A DNA stretch of 64,000 nt, taken from Gp6-AA40 sp963818645 (lineage in GTDB: Bacteria; Acidobacteriota; Vicinamibacteria; Vicinamibacterales; UBA2999). Location of the stretch: assembly GCA_963818645.1 (NCBI GenBank), contig CAWFTF010000011.1:91423-155422 (forward strand), given 5' to 3'. Below are positions 51,751-60,792 of this stretch, one piece after another. A program made the translations under genes and the position numbers. The notes under the pieces were generated by a model. It was not told where the DNA came from and did not search any database. It saw only the letters and a program-made list of their open reading frames with translations. How positions within the stretch are numbered: position 1 is the stretch's first letter; each line of letters begins with the position of its first letter.

Positions 51751-53601
51751 TTACTTGCCGTCCACCGTAAAAGCCAGCAACGCATTGCCCGGCATCCCGT
51801 TCTGCACGTAGCCGGAGTTGATGATGATCGTGCCGCCACTGATAGCAGGGCCGGCAACGTTCAACGATCCGCCTCGTGCGGGCACGCCGTTGGTGGTCTC
51901 GTAAGTTTGAGCGGTATCAACATCCCAGATGATCGATCCGTCGGTCGTGGAATAGGCGCGCAGGTGACCGTCGATCGCTCCCGAGAAGACGACGCCCGGA
52001 ATCGCGCTCACCGCGGCCGATTGTGCCGGGCTGCATCGATCGCGAGTCTTGCACGCGCGCGGCGCCGGAGTCTCCCACACGCGCCGGCCGCTTTCGAGAC
52101 TCATTGCGAACATGCCGCCACCTGCCTCTGGATCGGGAATCGTGGCCTGGCTGTTGGGAACAGGGAAGCGCGCAAGGTCGGACAGCGCGACGTAGACATT
52201 GGATCCATCGGAGGCCGAGCCCCACTGCACGCCGCCGTTGATGCCGCCCTTGCCGACCCGCTCCTGCCAGAGGAGCTCGCCACCGCGATCGGGATCGAGC
52301 GCGTGCACGACCCCTGATTTCTGGCCGGCGACTATCGCGCGACGGCCATTCGGCAGCGACACCAGGATCGGCGGCGAGGCGAAGTCGAAGTCGGGTGCGT
52401 CCTTGTTGGTGCAGTTGGTCTGATCGGTCAGGCGGCACGCCGTGTTCCAGTCGTCTGACGCGGTCATCTGGCGCGACCAGAGGATCTTTCCAGACGTCAT
52501 GTCGAACGCGACGAAGGCGTCGCTGCGATCGGTGGCTGGACCGCTGTAGTTGTTGCCGGTGGTGACGTAGACCGCGTTCTTCTGCGCGTCGATCGCCGGG
52601 CTCGACCAGATCGGCACACCGGACGGCCCCCACATCTGCGTCCCGATCCTGTTCTTTGCGCGTTTCTGCGGTTCCTCGATCGTGTAGGTCTTCCAGACAC
52701 GCGATCCGTTCGCCGCATCGAGCACGACGAGGCTTCCGCGGAACGTGCAACACTCGTACTCGGCAACGGCGCCGGCGGTCTCCTCGCCGGACGCGACGCC
52801 GACATAGAGACGGCCGTTGTGAAACGTCGGCGATGCCGTGACGCGGGCGAACGGATGATCGTCGACGTGGCTCTTCCAGATCAGCGCGCCGGTATTCGCG
52901 TCGAGCGCGTAGATGTTTGCGGCACGATCGCCGATGAACGCTACGTAGCGATTGGCGGACTCGAGCCGGGCGATCGTGATGGCCGCGCGCACCGCGGCGT
53001 CCGCCGTGAAGGACCAATGCACGCATCCGGTCGCTGCGCTCAGCGCGTACACCATGCCGCTCTGCGTTCCAACGAACACGCGACCACCGGCGATGGATGG
53101 CTGGCCGTCGGCGCTGAGCTCACCCGGGAATCCGAATGCCCACTTCAATTTGAGCTTCGGCACGTCGCCGGCAGCGAGACCGGCCATCTTGCCGTCCTGG
53201 TACCGGGTGTTCTGCGTGTTCGCGCCCCAGCCATTCCACGCCGGGCCGGTTAGAGGGTTCGCGAACTCGCCTGCCACCGCGCGGCACATCGCCTGTGGCG
53301 ACGGCTTCGTGCTGAACGCCTCGGAGAACTTCTTTCCAGTGACGAACTCGGCGATCGCGCGTCGCTCGACGCCGGTGCGGCCGCTGGCCATCGAGAGCAT
53401 CGGGCCGCTCTCCATCGCCGTGAGCACCCGCTCGGGCGTCATCGCCTGCAGGACATCGCGCGTCGGCGCGCGAGCGGCGCCAGTGTCGTGACACGACGCG
53501 CACAGTTGCTTGTACATCGTCGGGCCGTCGTCGGCGGCCGCGGGCAGGGTGGTTGCGAAGAACACGAGTGCGACGATGGACCAACGCAGGGTAGCTCGCA
53601 T
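51751..53601 (-). CDS. Cytochrome c-PQQ fusion dehydrogenase (PVADH-like), intact
   Basis: 616 residues: signal peptide to about residue 23, heme motif CASCHDTGAARAP near 34, GPAWNGWGANTQNTRYQ near 123, then the PQQ propeller with vicinal cysteines YECCTFRGS near 278 and WTRP-type docking blades. It is closest in layout to 34008-35852 and ends the same way (PGNALLAFTVDGK). Last gene of the seven-gene minus-strand run headed by the wHTH-TPR regulator, 39 bp after the ankyrin gene. It would pass electrons from alcohol oxidation to a periplasmic cytochrome, possibly the DUF1592 protein; that link is inference. Confidence 0.9.
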   Translation of the reverse strand: MRATLRWSIVALVFFATTLPAAADDGPTMYKQLCASCHDTGAARAPTRDVLQAMTPERVLTAMESGPMLSMASGRTGVERRAIAEFVTGKKFSEAFSTKPSPQAMCRAVAGEFANPLTGPAWNGWGANTQNTRYQDGKMAGLAAGDVPKLKLKWAFGFPGELSADGQPSIAGGRVFVGTQSGMVYALSAATGCVHWSFTADAAVRAAITIARLESANRYVAFIGDRAANIYALDANTGALIWKSHVDDHPFARVTASPTFHNGRLYVGVASGEETAGAVAEYECCTFRGSLVVLDAANGSRVWKTYTIEEPQKRAKNRIGTQMWGPSGVPIWSSPAIDAQKNAVYVTTGNNYSGPATDRSDAFVAFDMTSGKILWSRQMTASDDWNTACRLTDQTNCTNKDAPDFDFASPPILVSLPNGRRAIVAGQKSGVVHALDPDRGGELLWQERVGKGGINGGVQWGSASDGSNVYVALSDLARFPVPNSQATIPDPEAGGGMFAMSLESGRRVWETPAPRACKTRDRCSPAQSAAVSAIPGVVFSGAIDGHLRAYSTTDGSIIWDVDTAQTYETTNGVPARGGSLNVAGPAISGGTIIINSGYVQNGMPGNALLAFTVDGK

Positions 53602-53640
53602 CGACGGCCTCCTGTGGCCAGCGCGTCCAAAGACGCACCT

Positions 53641-55105
53641 CTACTGCACTGCCGGCGAGCTTGCCGCCAGGACCTGACGGATCGCGGTCGCCGTGACCGG
53701 GGAACTGACGATGTTCATGCCGCGCTGGACGCCTTCGGCGATCTTGAGTGGCGTCCAACCCTTGCTGTTGGGCCGATTCCACACATCGGCACGCGCGCCC
53801 TTGTCGGCGAGGTAGTGCACGACGGTCGGAACGTGCTTGTAAGCAGCCCCGTGCATCGCTGTTTCGCCGTTCTTGTCGACGACGTTGAGATCGTTGCCAA
53901 GGTCGAGCGCCACTCTTGACCGCGTCGAGCACCTCCGGCTCAGTGCCGGGATCCTCGCCAGGTGCGTTCGTGCCCACGCCGGCCGCGACCATGAGCGGCG
54001 TCGAGCCATCGTCATTGGTCAACAGCGGATTGGCGCCAAGCTCCGCCAGTAACTTCATCAGCGGCGCATCCGCGGTGCGGGCGGCAAGAAGGAATGGGGT
54101 GGCGCCGATCGAATTGAGCGTGGTCACGCCCATGTTCGGCTTCTTCGTCACGCGCGTGTCGAGCGTCGCGCCCTTCGCGACCAGCTTTCGCACGAACGCC
54201 AGCGAGTCCATCGTCCCGGATCCCTGTGGCGCCGGATTGTTGCTGCCGGCGATCCCGGCCTTCCGCACCCACGAGACCTGATGGAGTGCCGTGAATCCCT
54301 GGGGCGCCGCGTTCGGGTCGGCGCCGCGATCCAGCAGCCAGGCGGCGAGCTCGTAGTGCGCATTCGCGGCCGCGAGCAGGAACACGTTCGGTCCCGGGTC
54401 CGGTGGAGGTGGCGGCGCGTTCTGTGGCGCGCGCTTCCGAATCGGCAGCGAGTCGTTCATGTCTGCGCCGGCCTTGATCAGCGCGTCCACCGCCGCGATT
54501 CGGCCTTCGCGAGCGGCAAACAGAATTGCGGTGAATCCTCCATTCGAACGCGCGCTCACGTCGGCGCCACGCGCCACGAGCGTCTCGATGACCGGGGCGT
54601 ACCCCTCCGCCGCGGCCCACATCAGCGCGGTCTGACCGCGCCACTGTTCTTTCACGTTGGGATCGGCGCCGCGCGCAAGCAGCAGGTTGACGGCATCGAT
54701 TTTCCCCGTGCGAGCCGCCACCATGAGCGCGGTCTCTCCTTCGTCAGATGCCGCTGACGGGTCAGCTCCAGCCTCGAGCAGCACTCCGATCGTTGCCGCG
54801 TTCCCATTGAGCGACGCCAGCCACAACGGCGTCGCGCCGTATCGATTGGTGGCTTTGACGTTGGCGCCTGCGCGAATGAGTAACTGGACGATCTCAATCG
54901 CATCGCGTTCGACGGCCCAGTGCAGTGCGGTTGTCCCATCCGGCTGCACGGCGTTCGCATCGGCTCGTGCGTCGAGAAGCGTACGAACGGCACCGGCGTC
55001 GTTCGCCCTGACTGCGTCGATGAGACGACCTTGCGCGGACGAGATGCCAACGCTGACCAGCCAGACTGTCGCGAGCAGGGCAGCGATGCGCATGGTGCCT
55101 GTCAC
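53641..55105 (-). CDS. Secreted ankyrin-repeat protein, copy 2, one frameshift
   Basis: It starts at GTG 55105, overlapping the DUF1552 stop by 4 bases, or at ATG 55093; a signal peptide (MRIAALLATVWLVSVG) follows. About ten ankyrin repeats (DGTTALHWAVERDAIEIVQLLIRAGA, GETALMVAARTGKIDAVNLLLARGA). Near 53914 one extra base shifts the frame after PEVLDAVK; the continuation VALDLGNDLNVVDKNGETAMHGAAYK, ending SSPAVQ at 53641, is in the next frame. Same gene position as copy 1 relative to DUF1552. Confidence 0.82.
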
Positions 55106-56445
55106 ACCGTCAGCGGTTCGAGGTCCGAGATGCGTCCTGTGCTGTCGACGAAGGTGTCGAGGTGCACGCCGGCCTTGTCGAGCAGTGTGAGGTGGAGATT
55201 GGCCAGAGGTGTCGGCTTCTCGAACCTGATGTGCCGGCCGCCTTTGAACTGACTGCCTCGTCCGCCCGCGACGACGATCGGCAGATTCGAGTGATCGTGG
55301 ACGTCGGGGTTGCCCATGCCGCTGCCTAGTAGATAGAGCGTGTGATCGAGCAGCGATCCGTCGCCATCCGGCGTCGCCTGCAACTTCTCGATCATGTAGG
55401 CAAAGAGCGACACGTGATGCGCGTTGATCTTTGCGAGCTTGACGAGTTTCTCAGGACTGTTCGTGTGGTGCGAGACCGGATGATGCGGCTCGGGGACGCC
55501 GATGTGCGGATACGTCCGCGTGCTCGTCTCGCGGGCCATCTGGAATGTGACGACTCGCGTCACGTCCGCCTGCAGCGCCAGCACCTGCAGATCGAACATC
55601 AACCGGACGTGGTCTTCCCAGACCGATGGAACGCTGGCCGGCCGCTCGAGATCGGGCAGCGCGGCCGAGTCGCTCTGCTCCGCGCGCTGTATGCGGCGTT
55701 CCACCTCGCGCACCGAATCGAGATACTGGCCCACGCGGACGCGATCACTTACGCCGAGCTCACGTCTCAGGCGGGAGAGGTCGCTCGTCATCCAATCGAG
55801 GATGCTGCCGCTCTTTTTGAGCTCGGCCCGCCGGCGTTCAGCGCTTCCGCCGTCGCCGAACAGTCGTTCGAACACGACACGAGGGTCAGCCTCGGTCGGC
55901 AGTGGCGTCGTCGGCGACGACCATGACAGGTTGTTCTGATAGGCGCACGCGTATCCGTTGTCGCAGTTGCCGACCTGAGCGATCAGATCGGTGCCGATCT
56001 CGAGTGACGGAATTTGCGTCTCGCTGCCGAGCGCGCGCGCGGCGATCTGATCCACGGTGATGCCGAGCTCGTAGTCACTGCCTTCAGTACGCTTGGCGTG
56101 CGCGCAGCTGAGGAACGCGCAGTTGGAAGACGCGTGATTGCCCGTGGTGTAGGCGTTGCGCAGCTCCAGGTTGCTGATCACCGTGACCTGATCGAGCACT
56201 GGTGTGAGCGCAAGGAGAGAGGGAGACAGCTCTGAGATGCGCCCCTCGGTCGGAGGCGTCCACGCCGCCGCGTTCATGCCCATCGGGATGTAGACGTATC
56301 CCAGACGTCGAATCGAGCTGGCGAGCGTCTGTGCTCGCACGGGCGACAGCGCGGGAATCATCGCGTCGAGCAGTGGCAGCGAGAGCGCAGTACCCAGACC
56401 GCGCAGGAACGTGCGACGCGGGAGAGCCGTCTGCGTGACGATCAT
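55102..56445 (-). CDS. DUF1552 family protein, copy 2, intact
   Basis: 447 residues. Tat-like start TALPRRTFLRGLGTALSLPLLDAMIPA; conserved RLGYVYIPMGMNAAAWTP, CAFLSCAHAKRTEGSDYELGITVDQIAA, HVRLMFDLQVLALQADVTRVVTFQMARE and DGSLLDHTLYLLGSGMGNPDVHDHSNLPIVVAGGRG. Its start overlaps the DUF1592 stop (ATGA), and its stop overlaps the ankyrin start (GTGA), so the three are translationally coupled. It shows what the C-terminus of the frameshifted copy 1 should look like. Confidence 0.9.
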   Translation of the reverse strand: MIVTQTALPRRTFLRGLGTALSLPLLDAMIPALSPVRAQTLASSIRRLGYVYIPMGMNAAAWTPPTEGRISELSPSLLALTPVLDQVTVISNLELRNAYTTGNHASSNCAFLSCAHAKRTEGSDYELGITVDQIAARALGSETQIPSLEIGTDLIAQVGNCDNGYACAYQNNLSWSSPTTPLPTEADPRVVFERLFGDGGSAERRRAELKKSGSILDWMTSDLSRLRRELGVSDRVRVGQYLDSVREVERRIQRAEQSDSAALPDLERPASVPSVWEDHVRLMFDLQVLALQADVTRVVTFQMARETSTRTYPHIGVPEPHHPVSHHTNSPEKLVKLAKINAHHVSLFAYMIEKLQATPDGDGSLLDHTLYLLGSGMGNPDVHDHSNLPIVVAGGRGSQFKGGRHIRFEKPTPLANLHLTLLDKAGVHLDTFVDSTGRISDLEPLTV

Positions 56446-58823
56446 TGCGACATCCTCATCTGAAACGGATCACTCGAGACGATGCCGAGCACGAGCGAGG
56501 AGAACCGATAATCGTTCGCACGAGCGCCCGCGACGATTTCGCGGACGGACGGCGCGTCGTAATACTCGAGACCGCGGCCGAGGCCGTAGGTCAGGAGCTT
56601 CTCCGTCAGCGTTCCGACGAACATCTCTGGCTTGCGGAGGAGCGCCGTGCGCAGTCCGCTCATGCCGGTGAACGTCGAACCGTCAGGCAGGCCGCCGGAG
56701 GCGTCGACACTGCTTCCTGATTCGGTGCGGATGCGCCATCGTCCGATCGCGTCGAAGTTCTCCATCGAGAGGCCGGCAGGATCCATCAACTGATGGCAAC
56801 CGGCACACGCAGGACTGGCACGATGCTGGGCCATCCGCTCGCGCATCGAGAGGACCCGTCCCTCGACATCCGTGTCCTTCAGCGGAGGCACGTTCTGTGG
56901 GGGTGGAGGCGGCGGGGTGCCGACGATGTTCTCGAGGATCCATTTGCCGCGAAGCACCGGTGAGGTGCGGTTGGCGTACGACGTAACGGTCAGCACGCTG
57001 CCCTGGCCGAGGATCCCGCCGCGCACGCTGTCGTCCCCGAGCGCCACACGCCTGAAGCGGCTGCCGTACACGTTGGGAATGCCGTAGTGCTTCGCCAGGC
57101 GCTCGTTGACGAAGGTGTAGTTCGCGCGCAGCAGATCGAGCGCGCTGCGATCCTCGCGCATGATGCTGTCGACGAACAGCTCCGTCTCGCGCCTGAACGC
57201 CTGACGCAGGTTGTCATCGAAGTCGGGGAACGTCCGTGCGTCCGGACTCGCGGCGGCCAGATTCCGCAGATACAGCCACTGGCCGGCGAAGTTGGTGACG
57301 AGCGCGTCGGCCTTCGGGCTGGCGAGCATGCGCTTCACCTGCTGCTCCAATGTCGCCGGGCGATTGAGCCTGCCTGCGATTGCGAGATCGAGCAGTTCGT
57401 CGTCGGGCACACTGCTCCAGAGGAAGAACGACAGGCGGGTTGCCAGTTCGACATCGCTCACGCGGTAGGGCGACTGCGGGGCAACGCCCTTGGGATCCCT
57501 CTCGATGCGGAACAGGAACTCGGTGCTGGCGAGTACCGCGCGGAGCGCCATCTCGATACCGGCGTCGAAGCCGCCTTCGGCGCGCGCCTCTTTGTAGAAC
57601 CGCATGGGCGCATCGATGTCGGCGGCAGTGACGGCTCGTCTGAACGCGCGTCGCGCAACCGCCGACACGATCTGCCTCGCGCAGGCATCCTCGGTCGCGG
57701 CGCTCGCCGGTTTACAGACGAAGAGACGACGACGGCTGGGCGTGTCGGTGACCGTGCCTGTATCGAAGGGGCCGGCAATCGACACCGAGTAGAGCGCGAT
57801 CTGCACGCGCGGATGCCGATCCATGTTGAAGTGCGCGAGGCTGGGCTGGCGTTCCGTTTCTTCCAGCGCGAACGTTTTTCGTGGAAACAGGACGCCGACA
57901 TCGTGCGGACCGGCGCTCACGTGCATCCGCGTTCTCAGGTCCTTGTCGACGGCTTCGTCGGCGTAGTAGATCCCCGATTGATTGCGATTCGGTTTCACAC
58001 CGAACATCTGGACTCGCTGGCCGTCGAGCGTGAGCTCCACCTGCTGCGGCTCGGTGAGCCCCTCGACGTTTTCATTGCGGTCGCGCGACAGCCGCATCTG
58101 GATCTCGTAGGTGCCTGTGAGCGGGAAGTTGTACGGGACGACCGTGCCGCCTCGTGAGCCGAGCGGAAGGCCGTCGAGGTGATCCTCCTGCGTGAGGTCC
58201 GATGGCAGGATGACCACGTGGCTGGCCGGCGACGGGAGCGGCCCTCCGACGGCGGTACGACTGACCTTTTGTGCGGCTGCCAGGTAGCGTTCGAGCAGCG
58301 TCGGCGACAGTTCGCCATTCGCCACGTTGTCGAACCCATGGCTCGCATCGTCCTTGGGGAGGAGCGCCGAGACATCGACGTCGAGATCGAGGATGTCGCG
58401 GATCGCGTTCTGATACTCGATGCGGCTGAGACGCCGGAATGTATCGGTCCGACCGGGATTCGGATGTCGTGCCGCCTCGGCGTCGAGCGCCGATTCGAGA
58501 TCCCGCGCGAACGCGTCGTAGGTTGCCTCGTCTGGACGCGGCATTCCGGCAGGCGGCATCATGCGGCCGCGCAGCTTGCGAACCACCTTCTCCCACGTCG
58601 CCGGTTCAGACGCGACGTCGAGCGTGTCGAGCACGAGGCCGCCTGCCTTGACCCGCGCGTTGTGACAGGTCACGCAGTAGCGATCGAGTGTGGCGCGATG
58701 AGGAGATGGTGCGACGAGGGGAGAGCTGGCGGTCGGCTGTTGCGGCTCGCCAGCGCGCAGCGCCACCGATGCCACGAGACACGCGGCCGAGGCGACGAGA
58801 CACGCAGTCCAACGCTTGCCCAT
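56442..58823 (-). CDS. DUF1592/DUF1588-type multidomain cytochrome protein, copy 2
   Basis: 793 residues from ATG 58823, where a signal peptide begins (MGKRWTACLVASAACLVASVALRAG). Heme motif RYCVTCHNARVKAGGLVLDTLD near 48-69; DUF1587 region RLSRIEYQNAIRDILDLDVDV; DUF1595/DUF1592 (ATRLSFFLWSSVPDDELLDLA near 450); DUF1588 with CAGCHQLMDPAGLSMENFDAIGRWR near 672; DUF1585 C-terminus LTEKLLTYGLGRGLEYYDAPSVREIV. No in-frame stop separates it from the upstream gene, but the internal signal peptide argues for an independent start. Same domain order as copy 1. Confidence 0.88.
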   Translation of the reverse strand: MGKRWTACLVASAACLVASVALRAGEPQQPTASSPLVAPSPHRATLDRYCVTCHNARVKAGGLVLDTLDVASEPATWEKVVRKLRGRMMPPAGMPRPDEATYDAFARDLESALDAEAARHPNPGRTDTFRRLSRIEYQNAIRDILDLDVDVSALLPKDDASHGFDNVANGELSPTLLERYLAAAQKVSRTAVGGPLPSPASHVVILPSDLTQEDHLDGLPLGSRGGTVVPYNFPLTGTYEIQMRLSRDRNENVEGLTEPQQVELTLDGQRVQMFGVKPNRNQSGIYYADEAVDKDLRTRMHVSAGPHDVGVLFPRKTFALEETERQPSLAHFNMDRHPRVQIALYSVSIAGPFDTGTVTDTPSRRRLFVCKPASAATEDACARQIVSAVARRAFRRAVTAADIDAPMRFYKEARAEGGFDAGIEMALRAVLASTEFLFRIERDPKGVAPQSPYRVSDVELATRLSFFLWSSVPDDELLDLAIAGRLNRPATLEQQVKRMLASPKADALVTNFAGQWLYLRNLAAASPDARTFPDFDDNLRQAFRRETELFVDSIMREDRSALDLLRANYTFVNERLAKHYGIPNVYGSRFRRVALGDDSVRGGILGQGSVLTVTSYANRTSPVLRGKWILENIVGTPPPPPPQNVPPLKDTDVEGRVLSMRERMAQHRASPACAGCHQLMDPAGLSMENFDAIGRWRIRTESGSSVDASGGLPDGSTFTGMSGLRTALLRKPEMFVGTLTEKLLTYGLGRGLEYYDAPSVREIVAGARANDYRFSSLVLGIVSSDPFQMRMSQ

Positions 58824-59909
58824 GGCAGCTCCCAACGGCGGTACCTTAGCAGGGGGATAGAGTCGCGCAAGCGGATTCGAACAATTCCACGTTCGGTCCC
58901 GATGTTCGGATTCCGAGCCCAGGACTGGAGACCGAGGACGTGGACCGTCTGAGTACTCCGCCGCCCTCGCCCCGCTCAGAATGTTTCGCATCGAGTTGTT
59001 CCCCTCGTGGCAGGCGTACTCGAACATGCCGTCGGGCTGTGGCTCGAGCTCGAGCGCCGCGGTCCATGGCGCGGTCCAGGTCTGGGCGTCCTCGGCCGTG
59101 ACCTCGTAGCGCAGTCCGTTGCCGACTCGCGTGAAGCGTTCCACCAGGCGCAGCGTGTCGCGCGAGCCGCGATAGTTGTTCTTGTCGCTCACGTTCGTGA
59201 CGTCAACAACCAGTGTGTCGCCTTCCCAGTGTCCTCGCGAGTCGCCGAAGTAGCCCCTGACACCCGCGCCTGCGTGCGGCGAGCCGTCAGTGCGGATGAT
59301 GCGCGTGTCGTGAATCATCTCGTAGGTCAGTGCGACGACTCCGGGCGCCTGCACGATCTGGACGTTCGCGTTGTAGACCGTGGGGAAGATCGCGCTCGGC
59401 ATCCCGCGCCCGATGCAACGCACCCACAGGCTCAAGTCCTGTGGCCGATCGGCACCGTTGTCCCCTGAGAGTGGCGCGCGCGTTTGACGCGCCTGCGCCT
59501 CAGGTGTGAGCGGTGGCACACGGCCGTCTGGCGGATCGATCACGAGCGAGGTTCGCCGTGAGATCTTTCTGCGCTCGAGCCAGTGGGGCGGCGGCGACGT
59601 CGCCGAGCCGACTTGTCCGGCCGTCGATCGATCGGCGGTCTCGAGATCGAAGTCGGAGTTGTCGCTCTGGAGCTGTCGCTCCGATTGCGTCTCTCGCTGC
59701 TTGAACTCCGCGTCGCTGAGAACCTGACGCGTTCCGTATTCGCGCGGACGCTCGAACGGCACGCTGAGCTCCGCTTCCGCCGTCCAGGTGCCCTGTAAAT
59801 CGGGCTCCCCCCACGGCGTCATCGGTGTCTTGTTCCCCTGGCCGATGACCGACACGCCGTGAACGAGTACGAGCGCCGCGAGCGACGCCAGCAACGCTGT
59901 TCGTGTCAT
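58824..59909 (-). CDS. Secreted EGDTLVV-motif protein without its own stop codon
   Basis: From ATG 59909: signal peptide (TALLASLAALVLVHGVSVIG), WGEPDLQGTWTAEAEL, then RGYFGDSRGHWEGDTLVVDVTNVSDKNNYRGS, LRLVERFTRVGNGLRYEVT and FEYACHEGNNSMRNIL, the normal end of this family at about 58970. The frame then continues with no stop through a heptamer-repeat segment into the DUF1592 signal peptide. Either a true read-through fusion of 1155 residues exists or a stop was lost when the repeat arose. It starts 10 bp after the VOC gene. Function unknown. Confidence 0.72.
58906..58947. repeat. Heptamer repeat (GTCCTCG type) between two fused frames
   Basis: On the minus strand GTCCACG, GTCCTCG, GTCTCCA, GTCCTGG, GCTCGGA units, related to those at 39213. 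The open frame passes through it. Confidence 0.5.
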
Positions 59910-59919
59910 GTCTCACTCC

Positions 59920-60792
59920 TCATGCAGACTTGAGTTCGACGACGATACCGTGGGGATCGCGGAAGCGGAGAAGCTTCTCATCGCTGGATGGAGACAACTC
60001 GACGCCGAGCTGTTTGAATGCGGTTTCGACCGCGCGACGATCGAAGCCGGCGACGGTGATGCAGAAGTGATCGACGGCGGCCTTCGTGCCGCTCGCGGCC
60101 GCCTCCAGCCCCAGCCTCGTGTTGCCAACTTGAAACCAGACTCGCTGTGGTTTGTCTTTCGTGCGTGGACGCTCGTTGCCGAAGAAGGTGCGATAGAACG
60201 CGACGGACTTCTCGAGATCGGACACGCGCAGCATCACGTGGTCGAGGCCAACGGCGTGCACGACCGGAGGGTCGAGCGACATGCGTCCGCCCGGCACGAT
60301 GGTGCCAGCCAGTCCGCCAGGTACGCCGAGGAGCTGAAGCCTCAAGCCATCGGGATCGCTAATCATGCCGACGCCTGCGGATTGAATGCCTCGCCCCTCG
60401 AGCACAGGACGCATCTCGCGTCCGCGATAGTCGTGGACGAGCGCACAGAAGTGATCGACCAGTGGCGTGACGGTGGCCGATCCCCCGAAGGCGAGATAGG
60501 CGGTGCCCGCCATCACGTAATAGCGCGGCGGTGCCTCCCGTTCCCGAAACAGCTGCGGACCGAAAAGGCGTCCGTAGAATTTCGCTGCTGCTTCAGGATC
60601 GGGAACCGTGAGGCCAAGATGCTCGAGGCCGGGGCTTCGCAGAGGAAGCATCGGCGGACCCGCGGCCTCCTGCGCTGCTGGCGCTTGTGCGAGCACGGAC
60701 AGATCGACCATCGGCAGTGCCAGCGCGGCACCGAGCCCACAGCAAAACGCACGGCGCGACTGATACGGTGTCTCGCGAGTCACTGTTTGCAT
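59920..60792 (-). CDS. Exported tandem VOC (glyoxalase/dioxygenase-fold) protein
   Basis: 290 residues with a Tat-like N-terminus (YQSRRAFCCGLGAALALPMVDLSVLA) and two vicinal-oxygen-chelate domains: GLEHLGLTVPDPEAAAKFYGRLFG near 55-78 and GLDHVMLRVSDLEKSVAFYRTFFG near 180-203, each with a metal His after the first strand, and DHFCITV and FRDPHGIVVELKSA supplying others. It could be a lyase or extradiol-dioxygenase-like enzyme; substrate unknown. Its start lies inside the end of the wHTH-TPR gene (13-bp overlap), so it is co-translated with that regulator. Confidence 0.85.
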   Translation of the reverse strand: MQTVTRETPYQSRRAFCCGLGAALALPMVDLSVLAQAPAAQEAAGPPMLPLRSPGLEHLGLTVPDPEAAAKFYGRLFGPQLFREREAPPRYYVMAGTAYLAFGGSATVTPLVDHFCALVHDYRGREMRPVLEGRGIQSAGVGMISDPDGLRLQLLGVPGGLAGTIVPGGRMSLDPPVVHAVGLDHVMLRVSDLEKSVAFYRTFFGNERPRTKDKPQRVWFQVGNTRLGLEAAASGTKAAVDHFCITVAGFDRRAVETAFKQLGVELSPSSDEKLLRFRDPHGIVVELKSA

